A stretch of DNA of 64,000 nt from Streptomyces luteogriseus. GTDB taxonomy: Bacteria; Actinomycetota; Actinomycetes; Streptomycetales; Streptomycetaceae. Shown piece by piece: positions 33,061-41,245 of the stretch. Numbering within the stretch: position 1 is the first letter of the stretch; every line of letters begins with the position of its first letter. The stretch covers positions 4,712,001 to 4,776,000 of the forward strand of contig NZ_JACHMS010000001.1 of NCBI RefSeq assembly GCF_014205055.1, in the 5' to 3' direction. Under the pieces are notes generated by a model, which saw only the letters and a program-made list of their open reading frames with translations, was not told the origin of the DNA and did no database searches. Position numbers and translations under genes: made by a program.

Positions 33061-33732
33061 TCAGTCGGCGTAGTCCTTGAGCTTTTCGGTGTCCAGGGTG
33101 ATGTTCACGGGGGCGGGGAGCTCGACGGTGGCGCCCCAGGGGTGCCGGGAGATCTGCTGGTAGCGGCCGTCTTTCGGTTCGCTGTGGACGGTGAGTGTGT
33201 TGTTGTCGCGGTCGATGAGGAGGTAGACGGGGATGTCGGCCGCCGCGTAGCCGAGGGGCTTGTCGATGCGGTCGCGCTGGTCGGTGTCGCGGTCGTGGGA
33301 GGTGATCTCCACGGCCATCAGGGATCCGTCGGGGTTCGACCACTCGCCATCGCCTCGGAAGTGGTCCACTGGCACCAGAGTTCCGTCCGTGCGCGCGCGG
33401 CCCGTGCGGTAGGTCTCGGCCTTGACACCGGACTCGGGTACCAGATCCAGGTCGGGACGGTGCTGCATGCACTGGCGCAACAGCCACATGAAGATCGAGC
33501 GGTGGTTGCCGTCAGGCATGGCCTTGACCTCTAGTTTTCCGTTCATGTACTCCAGCCGCACGGTCTCCGGGGCGCGGCGCTCCAGCTCTTCGAAGTCCTC
33601 GACGCTGAGCGGGTCTTTCGTACGGACGCGCCCGTCGACGTACTCGAGCCGTACGTGGTTCGGGGCCACGTCGACCAGCTCCTCGAAGTCCTCGATGGGC
33701 ATCAGCGGGCGGTCAGCGGTACCAGGCGTCAT
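33061..33732 (-). CDS. Uma2-family (DUF820) restriction-endonuclease-fold protein with duplicated N-terminus
   Basis: 223 residues from ATG 33732. The PD-(D/E)XK-like core is at about 90-185: the acidic residue in VPVDHFRGDGEW, MAVEITSHDRDTD with the E/T strand, and a following KPLGYAAADIPVYLLID strand. The N-terminus contains two consecutive copies of a DFEEL...APxxVRLEYxxG(R/K) unit (about 13-37 and 42-66), whereas Uma2 proteins normally have one. The family is abundant in Streptomyces and cyanobacteria; nuclease activity is predicted by fold only. Confidence 0.85.
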   Translation of the reverse strand: MTPGTADRPLMPIEDFEELVDVAPNHVRLEYVDGRVRTKDPLSVEDFEELERRAPETVRLEYMNGKLEVKAMPDGNHRSIFMWLLRQCMQHRPDLDLVPESGVKAETYRTGRARTDGTLVPVDHFRGDGEWSNPDGSLMAVEITSHDRDTDQRDRIDKPLGYAAADIPVYLLIDRDNNTLTVHSEPKDGRYQQISRHPWGATVELPAPVNITLDTEKLKDYAD

Positions 33733-33791
33733 GGTGGTGCCTCCTCCCTTCCATCGTGCCCTCAGGGAGTGGCGTCGCACCGTAGGAGCCG

Positions 33792-34646
33792 TCATGTGTG
33801 TGCCCTCTCTTGTCGTTGTCGGGACATCGCGGCGCGGATCTGGGCCGCGTGGTCGTGGACCGTGGGGGCGGGCAGGGGTGCGGGGGGTTGTGCGGGGACG
33901 CGTTCACCCCGGCAGGCGCTGCAACGGCCCCCTGGCAGGGATTCCGGACGGCCCGGGGCGCCGCAGTTCGCGCACTCCAGGACTCGGAGAGGCGGACGCG
34001 GGGTGGGCGGAGACGGGAGTTTGCTGGTCAGGCGGTTGCGGACCAGGGCTGCGGCGTGGTGGACGGGTGTCGGCAGGCCGGCTGTGAGGGCGCGCAGTAC
34101 GTCCTCCTCCGATGCGCCCCGTGCGAACCAGTCCGTCACCAGTGGGGCGAGTGTCGCGCAGTCCGCATCGGAGAGGGACAGGACGGGGGCTGTGCGGCCG
34201 AGGGCGGCCAGGAGGATGTGGGCGCGGGAGCGGGTGGGGCGTGCTGCCTGCGGCCGTGGTGCGTCGCCGCGGGTGAACGACGTCCACCAATCGTCATCCC
34301 TGGCGGTACGGGACCACCACGATCGGGTGATCCAGCGCGAGCTGCCGTCGTCGGCCGTCACGCACTCCCGGCCTCGGCGCAGGTGGCCTGCCTGCTGGAT
34401 GCGGTTGAGGGCGGTGCCCAGGGCGCACTGTCCGTACGGGAGCTGTTTCGCCAGCGTCTTCACGGAGATGTCCGCGCCGTCGGGGAGTCGGTCCAGGTAG
34501 GCGGCGATGGCGGCTTCGCGGGGTGGGAGGTGGGCGAAGTCGTGTTTCGTGCGCGGGGGTTGGTCGGGGGCCGTGCGTTTGCCGTAGCCCGGCCCCGCCA
34601 TGGGGTGCGCGGACGGGGAGGCAGCACTACAGTTGGCTTCAGCCAT
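33792..34646 (-). CDS. HTH protein with C-terminal zinc ribbon (284 aa)
   Basis: The N-terminal winged-helix-like domain (about 35-110) contains REAAIAAYLDRLPDGADISV followed by TLAKQLPYGQCALGTALNRI. The middle is helical and the C-terminus has CANCGAPGR...GGRCSACRG (about 225-250), a CxxC/CxxC zinc ribbon. A GAAGGAC ribosome site precedes ATG 34646. Such proteins are frequent singletons in Streptomyces, often near mobile or XRE/DUF397 genes; regulation is inferred. A conserved-looking hairpin lies in its leader. Confidence 0.75.
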   Translation of the reverse strand: MAEANCSAASPSAHPMAGPGYGKRTAPDQPPRTKHDFAHLPPREAAIAAYLDRLPDGADISVKTLAKQLPYGQCALGTALNRIQQAGHLRRGRECVTADDGSSRWITRSWWSRTARDDDWWTSFTRGDAPRPQAARPTRSRAHILLAALGRTAPVLSLSDADCATLAPLVTDWFARGASEEDVLRALTAGLPTPVHHAAALVRNRLTSKLPSPPTPRPPLRVLECANCGAPGRPESLPGGRCSACRGERVPAQPPAPLPAPTVHDHAAQIRAAMSRQRQERAHT

Positions 34647-34680
34647 GGGATCGAACTTGTCCTTCGATCTAAGTGGTCAA

Positions 34681-34714
34681 GCCCCCGCAGGTGTTGGTAG
34701 CACCGGGCGGGGGC
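34681..34714 (-). ncRNA. Structured leader hairpin upstream of the HTH/zinc-ribbon gene
   Basis: GCCCCCGC (34681-34688) and GCGGGGGC (34707-34714) form an 8-bp GC stem enclosing a second stem GGTG/CACC with a 7-nt loop. On the minus strand it lies 35 nt before the ATG, followed by TTGACCACTTAGATC. It could be an attenuator, a protein-binding leader, or the end of an upstream transcript. Confidence 0.45.
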
Positions 34715-34785
34715 TGTTGCGTATGCAGGCACGTTAGAGGGCTGTCACTGTCCGTGGCAAGCCGAACGCTTCAAGTCAACACGCG

Positions 34786-34817
34786 GGGTGGGAGGGCGGG
34801 TTGAGGCCCTCCCACCC
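34786..34817 (-). terminator. Terminator of the XRE-DUF397 operon
   Basis: GGGTGGGAGGGC (34786-34797) and GCCCTCCCACCC (34806-34817) form a perfect 12-bp stem with an 8-nt loop, 40 bp beyond the DUF397 stop. Confidence 0.88.
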
Positions 34818-34856
34818 GTTCCTTGAAAAGAGAGCTCGAAGCTCGGATCCCGAAGC

Positions 34857-35048
34857 TCAGGCCCTCTCGCCCTTGAGGTTCTCGACGAAAGCGGACCAGG
34901 CGGCGGCACGGAACACGAGCTTCGGGCCTTCGGGGTTCTTGGAGTCGCGAACAGGGATGAGGGCGCGGTGGCCGTCGGCTATTTCCAGGCAGTCGCCGCC
35001 GCTGCCGCCGCTGTAGCTGGACTTGTACCACTCAGGCGTGTTCCTCAT
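34857..35048 (-). CDS. DUF397 family small protein
   Basis: 63 residues with the family hallmarks WYKSSYSGGSGGDCLEIA at the N-terminus and VRDSKNPEGP in the middle, ending FRAAAWSAFVENLKG. Its start overlaps the end of the XRE regulator gene by 17 bp, the classic WhiJ-type pairing in which the small acidic protein relieves or modulates the DNA-binding partner. The pair ends at a strong terminator. Confidence 0.93.
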   Translation of the reverse strand: MRNTPEWYKSSYSGGSGGDCLEIADGHRALIPVRDSKNPEGPKLVFRAAAWSAFVENLKGERA

Positions 35049-35943
35049 GGCCGCAATCCTGCGCGATGTCTTCGATGAGAGCCAGGGATCCGTCCGGGGA
35101 GAGGGCGCAGGCGGTGAGGAGCTGGAAAGTGCGCCGCTGGTGGTGGACGGTTGCCGGGTCGTCCTCCAGTCGTCCCGTGCCGACTCCCTCGAAGTAGAGC
35201 AACGGAGGCGCGTCGTCGAAATCCATCAGCTTCATGGAGCCCTCCATCGACGCGTGGGCTCCCGCGCCGAACGGCAACACCTGCACGATGATCCGGTTCC
35301 TGCGGATCAGGGCTGTGACATGGCGTAGCGCTCCTGCCATGACCTCTCGCCCACCGGTCTCCCTCCGTAGTGCGGCCTCGTCAATCACCATCCACAACAA
35401 CGGGCTTGTTGGATCGTCGAGGATGCGGGCCCTGTCCATCCGGGCGGCCACCAACTCCTCGATCACTGCCTCCGGTGCTGTGGGCCGGTACGCGCGGAAC
35501 ACAGCCCGTGCGTACGCGGGGGTTTGCAGCAGCCCGGGAATGAGGAGCGGCGCGAACTGCCTGATTTCCGTAGCTGCCGCCTCCGCTTCCGCCGCCTCCG
35601 CGAAGTGCTCCGGATACTTCGACTTCGCCGCCGCCCCGCAGTTCCGCTGGAAGAAGTCCCCCGTCCCCAACTCCTCGTCCAGCAAACGGGCGTACTCCGC
35701 CTGCAGCCTCCGCGTCCCGGCCTCCAACTGCCCGATGAACGACCCGCTCACGAACAGCCGTTGCCCCAGTTCCTCCTGGCTGAGCCCGGCCTTCTCGCGG
35801 GCGTGGCGGAGTTCGGCGCCCAGGAGGGCTCGAGGGGAGGAGGACGGGTCGAGGTCCCTGGAACCGGGCATGGGCAACTCCCTGTCGTACAGATCGGGTT
35901 GTTGGGCCGCCGTATCTGGCCAGGTTAGAGACGCGTCGGCCAC
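35032..35943 (-). CDS. XRE/DUF5753 helix-turn-helix regulator (WhiJ-like)
   Basis: 303 residues; MPGSRDL at 35871 is an alternative start closer to the domain. The HTH is at about 42-90 (GAELRHAREKAGLSQEELGQ then RLFVSGSFIGQLEAG). The DUF5753 domain spans about 120-300 (LLIPGLLQTPAYARA and VQVLPFGAGAHASMEGS). WhiJ-type regulators repress development or antibiotic genes and act with DUF397 partners. It is coupled to the DUF397 gene and divergent, 42 bp, from a small conserved gene. Confidence 0.93.
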   Translation of the reverse strand: MADASLTWPDTAAQQPDLYDRELPMPGSRDLDPSSSPRALLGAELRHAREKAGLSQEELGQRLFVSGSFIGQLEAGTRRLQAEYARLLDEELGTGDFFQRNCGAAAKSKYPEHFAEAAEAEAAATEIRQFAPLLIPGLLQTPAYARAVFRAYRPTAPEAVIEELVAARMDRARILDDPTSPLLWMVIDEAALRRETGGREVMAGALRHVTALIRRNRIIVQVLPFGAGAHASMEGSMKLMDFDDAPPLLYFEGVGTGRLEDDPATVHHQRRTFQLLTACALSPDGSLALIEDIAQDCGHEEHA

Positions 35944-35985
35944 GCTGTGTGGTGAATCACAAACTCAGCGTGGAGGTAGGGAACG

Positions 35986-36231
35986 GTGCGTTCGACCGAA
36001 GAGATCGTGCAATCGCTGCGGGACGCCCTCGCCGGAGTCGGGGTCGTGCTGCCGTCGCTGGGCGTCGACCCGGTGACCGGTGCGAGCGACGAGCCGTTCG
36101 CGCTGGTCGATCTGGGGCGCTGCAACGTACGGACGGCCGAGCACCTCACCGACGTACTGCGCTCGCTGCCTGCGGGGGAGACGCTGCGGGCGCGCGTGCG
36201 GCAGGTCAACCGGGAACCCAAGTCGCGGTGA
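35986..36231 (+). CDS. Small conserved Streptomyces protein (81 aa) beside the XRE/DUF397 pair
   Basis: GTG 35986 preceded by GGAGGTAGG at an ideal distance. Sequence features are STEEIVQSLRDALAGVGVVL, GVDPVTGASDEPFALVDLGRC and LRARVRQVNRE. It is soluble, with no signal peptide. I recall similar small proteins as a frequent neighbour of XRE/DUF397 pairs. It shares a 42-bp divergent promoter gap with the regulator, so is a likely regulatory target. Confidence 0.8.
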   Translation: MRSTEEIVQSLRDALAGVGVVLPSLGVDPVTGASDEPFALVDLGRCNVRTAEHLTDVLRSLPAGETLRARVRQVNREPKSR

Positions 36232-36367
36232 AGTAATAGTGGCCGGCAGGTGTACAACCATTCACCCGCCCATGCCGTCGAACAGACGTATCGCGCATAC
36301 ACCCGGCGTTCGCCCCACCGCACGCCACTCCGGAAATGCACGTCCTTTCCCAGAGAAAGCACTCTTC

Positions 36368-38398
36368 ATGACGTTCCGTTGGCTGTGTGGTGTCCTGCGT
36401 GTGCGCGGGAAGACCGACCTTTTCCTCGTGTTCCTGTTCGCCGCCGGATTCGCCGCACTGCCCGTCTTCGCGTTGCTCCCGTCGCTGTGGGGCTTCGCCG
36501 CGGCCTCGGCCGTGACGTACGCCGTGGACGAGGTGCTGCACACCCGCTCGCCCGCGTTCGTGCGGCGGCTGGCCGCGTTGCAGCTGACCCGTACGATGCG
36601 GTTCGCCGTGCGGACGGTGATGCTGCTCGCGCTGGCCGAGCGGATGGACGCGCCGGGCGGGGTGCTGGTGGCCGCGCTGGCCGTGTTCGCCGCCCACTTC
36701 ACGCTGGTGATCCTGTTCACGGCGGTGCACCACGCCATCCGGCGACGGCGCACGCTGCCGGTCGTGGTGCGCAATCTCGACATGAGCGGGGCGGGCATTC
36801 CGCAGTCGCCGCCCGGTCTTCTCTACCGGCGTTTCCTGCGCAAGCTGCTGCACTTGGACCTGCCGGCCCACGCGGGGCTGCTCGTCGCGCTGGCGGCCGG
36901 GGCGTGGCAGCCCGCGGGCATCGGCTTCGCCGTCACCGCCGGGCTCGCGGTCGCGGCGGTGGTGGCGCTGCTCGGGCAGTTGCGCCGGGCCCGCCGGATG
37001 CCGTCGGGGGACGAGGTGATCGCCGAGGTCAACCGCCAACTGGCCGGGTACCGGCCGGAGGTGGCGCTGTACTTCAGTTTCGCGTCCGTGTCCCGGGACT
37101 TCATGTACCAGGTCAACATGTGGATCGAGACGCTGGAGCAGCTCGACCGGCGGCCGTTGATCATCCTCCGGGAGCGGGCCTCGTTCCGCTTCCTGGGCCG
37201 TACGTCGATCCCGGTCCTGTGCGTGCCGAAGGCCGACGACGTGGCGCAGCTGGAGCTGCCCGAGCTGCGGGTCGTGCTCTACCCGGGCAACGCGGGCAAG
37301 AACGTGCACATGCTGCGCGTCGCCGAGGCCAAGCACGTCTTCATCGGGCACGGCGACAGCGACAAGCTCGCCAGCAGCAACCGGGTGAGCAAGGTGTACG
37401 ACGAGATCTGGGTGGCCGGGCGGGCCGGGCGCGACCGCTACCAGCGGGTGCGGCACGCGATCAGCGACTCGGCGATCGTCGAGGTGGGCCGTCCGCAGCT
37501 GTCGTCGATCCGGCTGCACGCCGACCATGTGCCGGGGCCGCTGCCGACCGTGCTGTACGCGCCGACCTGGGAGGGCTGGAGCGACGACGACTGCCACACG
37601 TCGCTGATCCCGATGGGCGTGCCGCTGGTCGAGAAGCTGCTCGCGGAGAACGTGCGGGTCCTCTACAAACCGCATCCCCTCACCGGCAAGCGCTCCCGCG
37701 CGGCGGCCGAGGCGGACCGGGCCGTCCGGGAGCTGCTGCGCGCCGACAACGAGCGGCGTGGCGCCCAGGAGACCGAGGCGGCGATCGCCGCCGTCCGTCC
37801 GAGGCTCGCGGAGATCCAGGCCCGGCTCGGTGAACTGTCCGGGCGGCTCGCCGGCGACGACGCCCAGCAGACGCGCGAGGCCCGCCCGTCCGGCCTGGAC
37901 GGGGAGGCCGAGTGGCACGAGCTGCGCGCCGAATGGCACCGGTTGTTCTGGGAGAGCCGGGGCCCGCTCGGGCACCAGGTGATCGTCAAGCAGCTGCCCA
38001 CGCTGTACGCGTGCTTCGACCAGGCCGACATCCTCGTCAGTGATGTCTCCTCGGTGGTGGCGGACTTCGTGGCGAGCCTCAAGCCGTACGTCCTGACCAA
38101 CGCGAACGACCTGCCCGACGCCGACTTCCGGGCGGCCTACACCACGGCCGGCGGCGCGTACCTGCTGGACCGGGCCTGCACCCGGCTGCCGGAGATCCTC
38201 GACTCGGTGCGCACACCGGGCCGCGACCCGATGGCACCCGAGCGCCGGGTCCTCAAGGAGTACGTCCTCGGCCCGGACCGCCCCACCTCGATGGAGCGCT
38301 TCAACGCGGCGGTCAACGCCCTGGCCGAGAAGGCGACGGCCGAGCAGGAAGAGCGTTGCGAGGCGAGGCAGTCGGTGGTGGTCGAGCTTCTGGGCTGA
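36368..38398 (+). CDS. CDP-glycerol glycerophosphotransferase (TagB/TagF)-like membrane protein
   Basis: 676 residues from ATG 36368. The N-terminal third (about 1-210) has about five membrane helices, for example LFLVFLFAAGFAALPVFALL and LVALAAGAWQPAGIGFAVTA. The C-terminal GT-B domain has VLYAPTWEGWSDDDCH (about 396-411), LYKPHPLTG and ADILVSDVSSVVADFVAS, the TagF-type motifs. A long charged insertion (about 455-520) separates the last two motifs. It likely polymerises or transfers glycerol-phosphate-type units to the envelope; the donor is unproven. The 136 bp upstream hold no gene. Confidence 0.8.
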   Translation: MTFRWLCGVLRVRGKTDLFLVFLFAAGFAALPVFALLPSLWGFAAASAVTYAVDEVLHTRSPAFVRRLAALQLTRTMRFAVRTVMLLALAERMDAPGGVLVAALAVFAAHFTLVILFTAVHHAIRRRRTLPVVVRNLDMSGAGIPQSPPGLLYRRFLRKLLHLDLPAHAGLLVALAAGAWQPAGIGFAVTAGLAVAAVVALLGQLRRARRMPSGDEVIAEVNRQLAGYRPEVALYFSFASVSRDFMYQVNMWIETLEQLDRRPLIILRERASFRFLGRTSIPVLCVPKADDVAQLELPELRVVLYPGNAGKNVHMLRVAEAKHVFIGHGDSDKLASSNRVSKVYDEIWVAGRAGRDRYQRVRHAISDSAIVEVGRPQLSSIRLHADHVPGPLPTVLYAPTWEGWSDDDCHTSLIPMGVPLVEKLLAENVRVLYKPHPLTGKRSRAAAEADRAVRELLRADNERRGAQETEAAIAAVRPRLAEIQARLGELSGRLAGDDAQQTREARPSGLDGEAEWHELRAEWHRLFWESRGPLGHQVIVKQLPTLYACFDQADILVSDVSSVVADFVASLKPYVLTNANDLPDADFRAAYTTAGGAYLLDRACTRLPEILDSVRTPGRDPMAPERRVLKEYVLGPDRPTSMERFNAAVNALAEKATAEQEERCEARQSVVVELLG

Positions 38399-38494
38399 CG
38401 GGGGCCGATCCGATGGCCGGTGAGCCGGGGCGTGGACCTCGTTGGATATCGTGGCGGGCGCCGACGAACGTTCGAGTGACAGGGGATCGGGACC

Positions 38495-39136
38495 ATGAGC
38501 GCGTCCGGTACCGCGATGGCGGCCGACGGTGCCGGAGGGACGGGGAGTTCGCGGCCCGCCCCGTCCGGCGGACGCAGGGCCGTCAGTTCCGTGCTGTGGG
38601 CCGTGCTGGTGCCCGCGCTGCTGCTCCTCGGCGCCGCGCTCGGGCAGTGGATGACCTGGGCCGGAGTCGTCGTCGCGCTGGCGACCATCGCGGTCGCCGC
38701 CTGCGTCGTCGGCGGCTCCTGGCACCGGGCCGGGGCGGCGACCCTCGTCTCCTTCGCCGGCTTCGCGCTGATGCTGTTCGCGGGACCCGCCATGTACGAG
38801 GCGTACATGAAGACCGTCGGAGAGCCCGTCGACGCCGTGGTGACGCAGGTGGCCGACCGGGATCAGCGGCGCGGGCCGGACATGTTCTGCACGGTTCGGG
38901 AGCTGGGCGGGGGCCGCGAGACGTACGAGGTGTCCCAGCAGGAGAACTGCTTCGGGCAGGCCCGGCCCGGCGACCGCGTCGAGATCCGCAAGGATCCTCT
39001 CGGACTGCTCGACCCGAGGCTGCCCGACAGCCCCGACCAGCGGAACACCACGGAGATCACGATCGCGGTCACCGCCGGACTGACGCTGCTCGTCGCCGCG
39101 GGCACCTTCTACGGCGGGCAGCGCCGCCGCGGCTAG
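38495..39136 (+). CDS. Membrane protein with DUF3592-like extracytoplasmic loop
   Basis: 213 residues. Two or three helices at about 30-95 (AVLVPALLLLGAALGQW, VVVALATIAVAACVVGG, LVSFAGFALMLFAGPAMY) are followed by a roughly 75-residue loop with VDAVVTQVADRDQRRG and GDRVEIRKDPLGLLDP, and a final helix (ITIAVTAGLTLLVAAGTF). Two Cys in the loop (FCTV, NCFG) could form a disulphide. Function unknown. It follows the transferase gene by 96 bp. Confidence 0.75.
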   Translation: MSASGTAMAADGAGGTGSSRPAPSGGRRAVSSVLWAVLVPALLLLGAALGQWMTWAGVVVALATIAVAACVVGGSWHRAGAATLVSFAGFALMLFAGPAMYEAYMKTVGEPVDAVVTQVADRDQRRGPDMFCTVRELGGGRETYEVSQQENCFGQARPGDRVEIRKDPLGLLDPRLPDSPDQRNTTEITIAVTAGLTLLVAAGTFYGGQRRRG

Positions 39137-39275
39137 GACCTGGTCCGTGTCACCCGCCCCGGGACACCCGCGGTGTCGACGGGCGCGATCAGCACACTCC
39201 GCGGTTACGTCGGACACGTCGGTTACGTGACCACCGGACAGGCCTCGGGGCGGCAGGGCCCGGCCCACGGCCGCA

Positions 39276-40208
39276 TCAGCCGCTCGCCGCCAGGGCCGCC
39301 CGCAGATGACCGTCGGACTCCGCCAGGAGTCTGGCCGCCGTCGGGCCGTCCACGTCGGCCAGGATCGTGAGGATGGCGTTCTTCACCTCGCCGTCGGTGG
39401 CCGTGAGGGCGTCCTCGATCTCCTTGTCCCCGGCGCCGGTGGCGAGGGCGACGATGCGGTGGGAGCGGGCGCGGAGCTTGTCGTTCGAGGCGCGGACGTC
39501 GACCATCAGGTTCCCGTAGGTCTTGCCCAGCCGGATCATCGTGATCGTCGACAGCATGTTGAGGACGAGCTTCTGCGCCGTGCCGGACTTCAGGCGGGTG
39601 GAGCCGGTGAGCAGTTCGGGGCCCACGACGATCTCGATGCCGTGGTCGGCGGCGGCTGCGAGCGGGCTGCCGGGGTTGCAGGCGAGGCCGATGGTGAGGC
39701 AGCCGCGGGCCCGGGCGTGCTCGACGGCGCCGATGGCGTACGGGGTGCGGCCGGAGGCGGAGATGCCGACCACCGTGTCGTCGGGGGTCGGGGCGAGGGT
39801 CTCCAGGTCGGTCCTCGCCAGGGCCCGGGAGTCCTCCGCGCCCTCGACCGAGGTGACCACGGCGTCCGGGCCGCCCGCGATCAGGCCGACGACCCGGGAG
39901 GGATCGGTGTTGAACGTGGGCGGGCACTCGGAGGCATCCAGGATGCCCAGCCGGCCCGCCGTGCCCGCGCCCGCGTAGACCAGACGCCCGCCCCGGGCCA
40001 TCCGCTCCGCGACGGCGTCGATCGCGGCGGCGATCTGCGGCAGCCGCGCCGCGACCGCCCCGGCCACGGTGGCGTCCTCGCCGTTCATCAGCCGGGCGAT
40101 GTCGAGGGTGGGCAGCCGGTCGATGTCCGCGAGCTCCGGTCGGAAGGCCTCGGTGGTCAGGGACTCCAACTCGGTCCTGAGATCACGGGGGTGGGAGGTG
40201 GAGGTCAT
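39276..40208 (-). CDS. murQ: N-acetylmuramic acid 6-phosphate etherase MurQ
   Basis: 310 residues with a SIS sugar-isomerase fold. LVYAGAGTAGRLGILDASECPPTF (about 76-99, locator) and TVVGISASGRTPYAIGA are the MurQ signatures, with the catalytic Glu in ASECPPT. The helical C-terminus (RLLAESDGHLRAALAA) is UBA-like. It cleaves the lactyl ether of MurNAc-6P to give GlcNAc-6P in peptidoglycan recycling; NagA in this window would process that product. It lies 46 bp downstream of the murR-like gene on the same strand. Confidence 0.95.
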   Translation of the reverse strand: MTSTSHPRDLRTELESLTTEAFRPELADIDRLPTLDIARLMNGEDATVAGAVAARLPQIAAAIDAVAERMARGGRLVYAGAGTAGRLGILDASECPPTFNTDPSRVVGLIAGGPDAVVTSVEGAEDSRALARTDLETLAPTPDDTVVGISASGRTPYAIGAVEHARARGCLTIGLACNPGSPLAAAADHGIEIVVGPELLTGSTRLKSGTAQKLVLNMLSTITMIRLGKTYGNLMVDVRASNDKLRARSHRIVALATGAGDKEIEDALTATDGEVKNAILTILADVDGPTAARLLAESDGHLRAALAASG

Positions 40209-40254
40209 GAACGGCTCTTTCCGTGTCTTTCCGGTGCTGGGCGGTGCGGCGGCC

Positions 40255-41190
40255 TCAGGAACGGTGCCGGTGGGCCAGCGCCTCGTACGACGCCGACAGC
40301 GCGGGCGCCGCCTTCTCGTACGTCCGCTGCGCCACCCCCACGAACAGGCAGTCCACCACGAGGAGCTGCCCGGTCCGGGACGACATGGCCGCCGGGCGCA
40401 GCTCGCTCTCGCGTGCGGTGGACGTGGTGAGGACGTGGTCGGCGTACTGCGTGACCGGGCCGTTCGGGCGGCCGGTGATCGCCACCGTCGTCGCCCCGCG
40501 CTCGAAGGCGACCCGCAGCGGCTCGATGACGTCCCCGGTCGACCCGGAGTGCGTGATGGCGATCGCGACGTCGCCCGCGCGCAGTTGCACGGCGTTGGTG
40601 ACGGCGAGGTGCGGGTCGCTGTGGGAGTGCGCCATCAGCCCTATGCGCAGCAGCTTCTGCGTGAGGTCCTGGGCGACCAGGCCGGACGCACCGACGCCGT
40701 ACACATCGGTGCGGCGAGCCGCGGTCAGGGCGGTGACGGCCGCGCCCAGCTGGACGGTGTCGAGGCCGGCGGCGGTGTCGGCGAGGGTCTGCTGCTCGTC
40801 GTAGGCGAGCTTGGCGACCACGTCGGCGATCGGGTCGTCCACCGCGATGTCCGTGGTGATGGCGGGGGCGCGGCCCGACTGCTGCTGCGCGGCGAGACCG
40901 GCGAGGGCCAGGCGCAGGTCCCGGTAACCCGGATAGCCCAGCAGGCGGGCGGTGCGTACGACGGTCGCCTCGCTGGTGCCGGTGAGCTCGGCGAGGCCGG
41001 TGACCGTGAGGGCCGCGCAGCCGGCCGGGTCGCCCGCCACGGCCTCGGCGACGCGCTGCATGGACCGCGTCATCGACGGGCCCAGCGTGCGGACCTTGGC
41101 CGCGAGGGCGGCCGGGGCGGGCGGGGCGCCGCTCGCGCCCGAGGGGCCGCCACGCTCGCGGGCGAAAATTTCCTTCACGTCTCGGGTCAC
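40255..41190 (-). CDS. MurR/RpiR-family transcriptional regulator
   Basis: 311 residues from GTG 41190 (VTRDVKEIFARERGG). The HTH_6 domain (about 30-105) includes LAELTGTSEATVVRTARLLG. The SIS sugar-phosphate-binding domain (about 140-275) includes VYGVGASGLVAQDL and ITHSGSTGDVIEPLR. By position, it should sense MurNAc-6P or GlcNAc-6P and control murQ. Earlier in-frame starts would run into the divergent gene. Palindromic GAAA...TTTC sequences flank the start. Confidence 0.9.
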   Translation of the reverse strand: MTRDVKEIFARERGGPSGASGAPPAPAALAAKVRTLGPSMTRSMQRVAEAVAGDPAGCAALTVTGLAELTGTSEATVVRTARLLGYPGYRDLRLALAGLAAQQQSGRAPAITTDIAVDDPIADVVAKLAYDEQQTLADTAAGLDTVQLGAAVTALTAARRTDVYGVGASGLVAQDLTQKLLRIGLMAHSHSDPHLAVTNAVQLRAGDVAIAITHSGSTGDVIEPLRVAFERGATTVAITGRPNGPVTQYADHVLTTSTARESELRPAAMSSRTGQLLVVDCLFVGVAQRTYEKAAPALSASYEALAHRHRS

Positions 41191-41194
41191 GATT

Positions 41195-41207
41195 GAAAGA
41201 TATTTTC
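41195..41207. promoter_or_regulatory. Candidate MurR operator
   Basis: GAAAGATATTTTC (GAAA/TTTC half-sites) lies immediately upstream of the regulator start, and a second palindrome GAAAATTTC lies at 41164-41172 within the first codons. AT-rich GAAA..TTTC palindromes suit RpiR-family regulators and stand out in this GC-rich DNA. Confidence 0.5.
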
Positions 41208-41245
41208 GGGGCGGCAGTGGGGTCAAGAGTGCGCACAATGGGTGC

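Noticed and set aside
32478-36231. A prophage or integrative element covering the accessory patch
   Set aside because: There is no integrase, excisionase, replication or structural gene and no flanking direct repeats; all proteins also occur as chromosomal singletons in Streptomyces.
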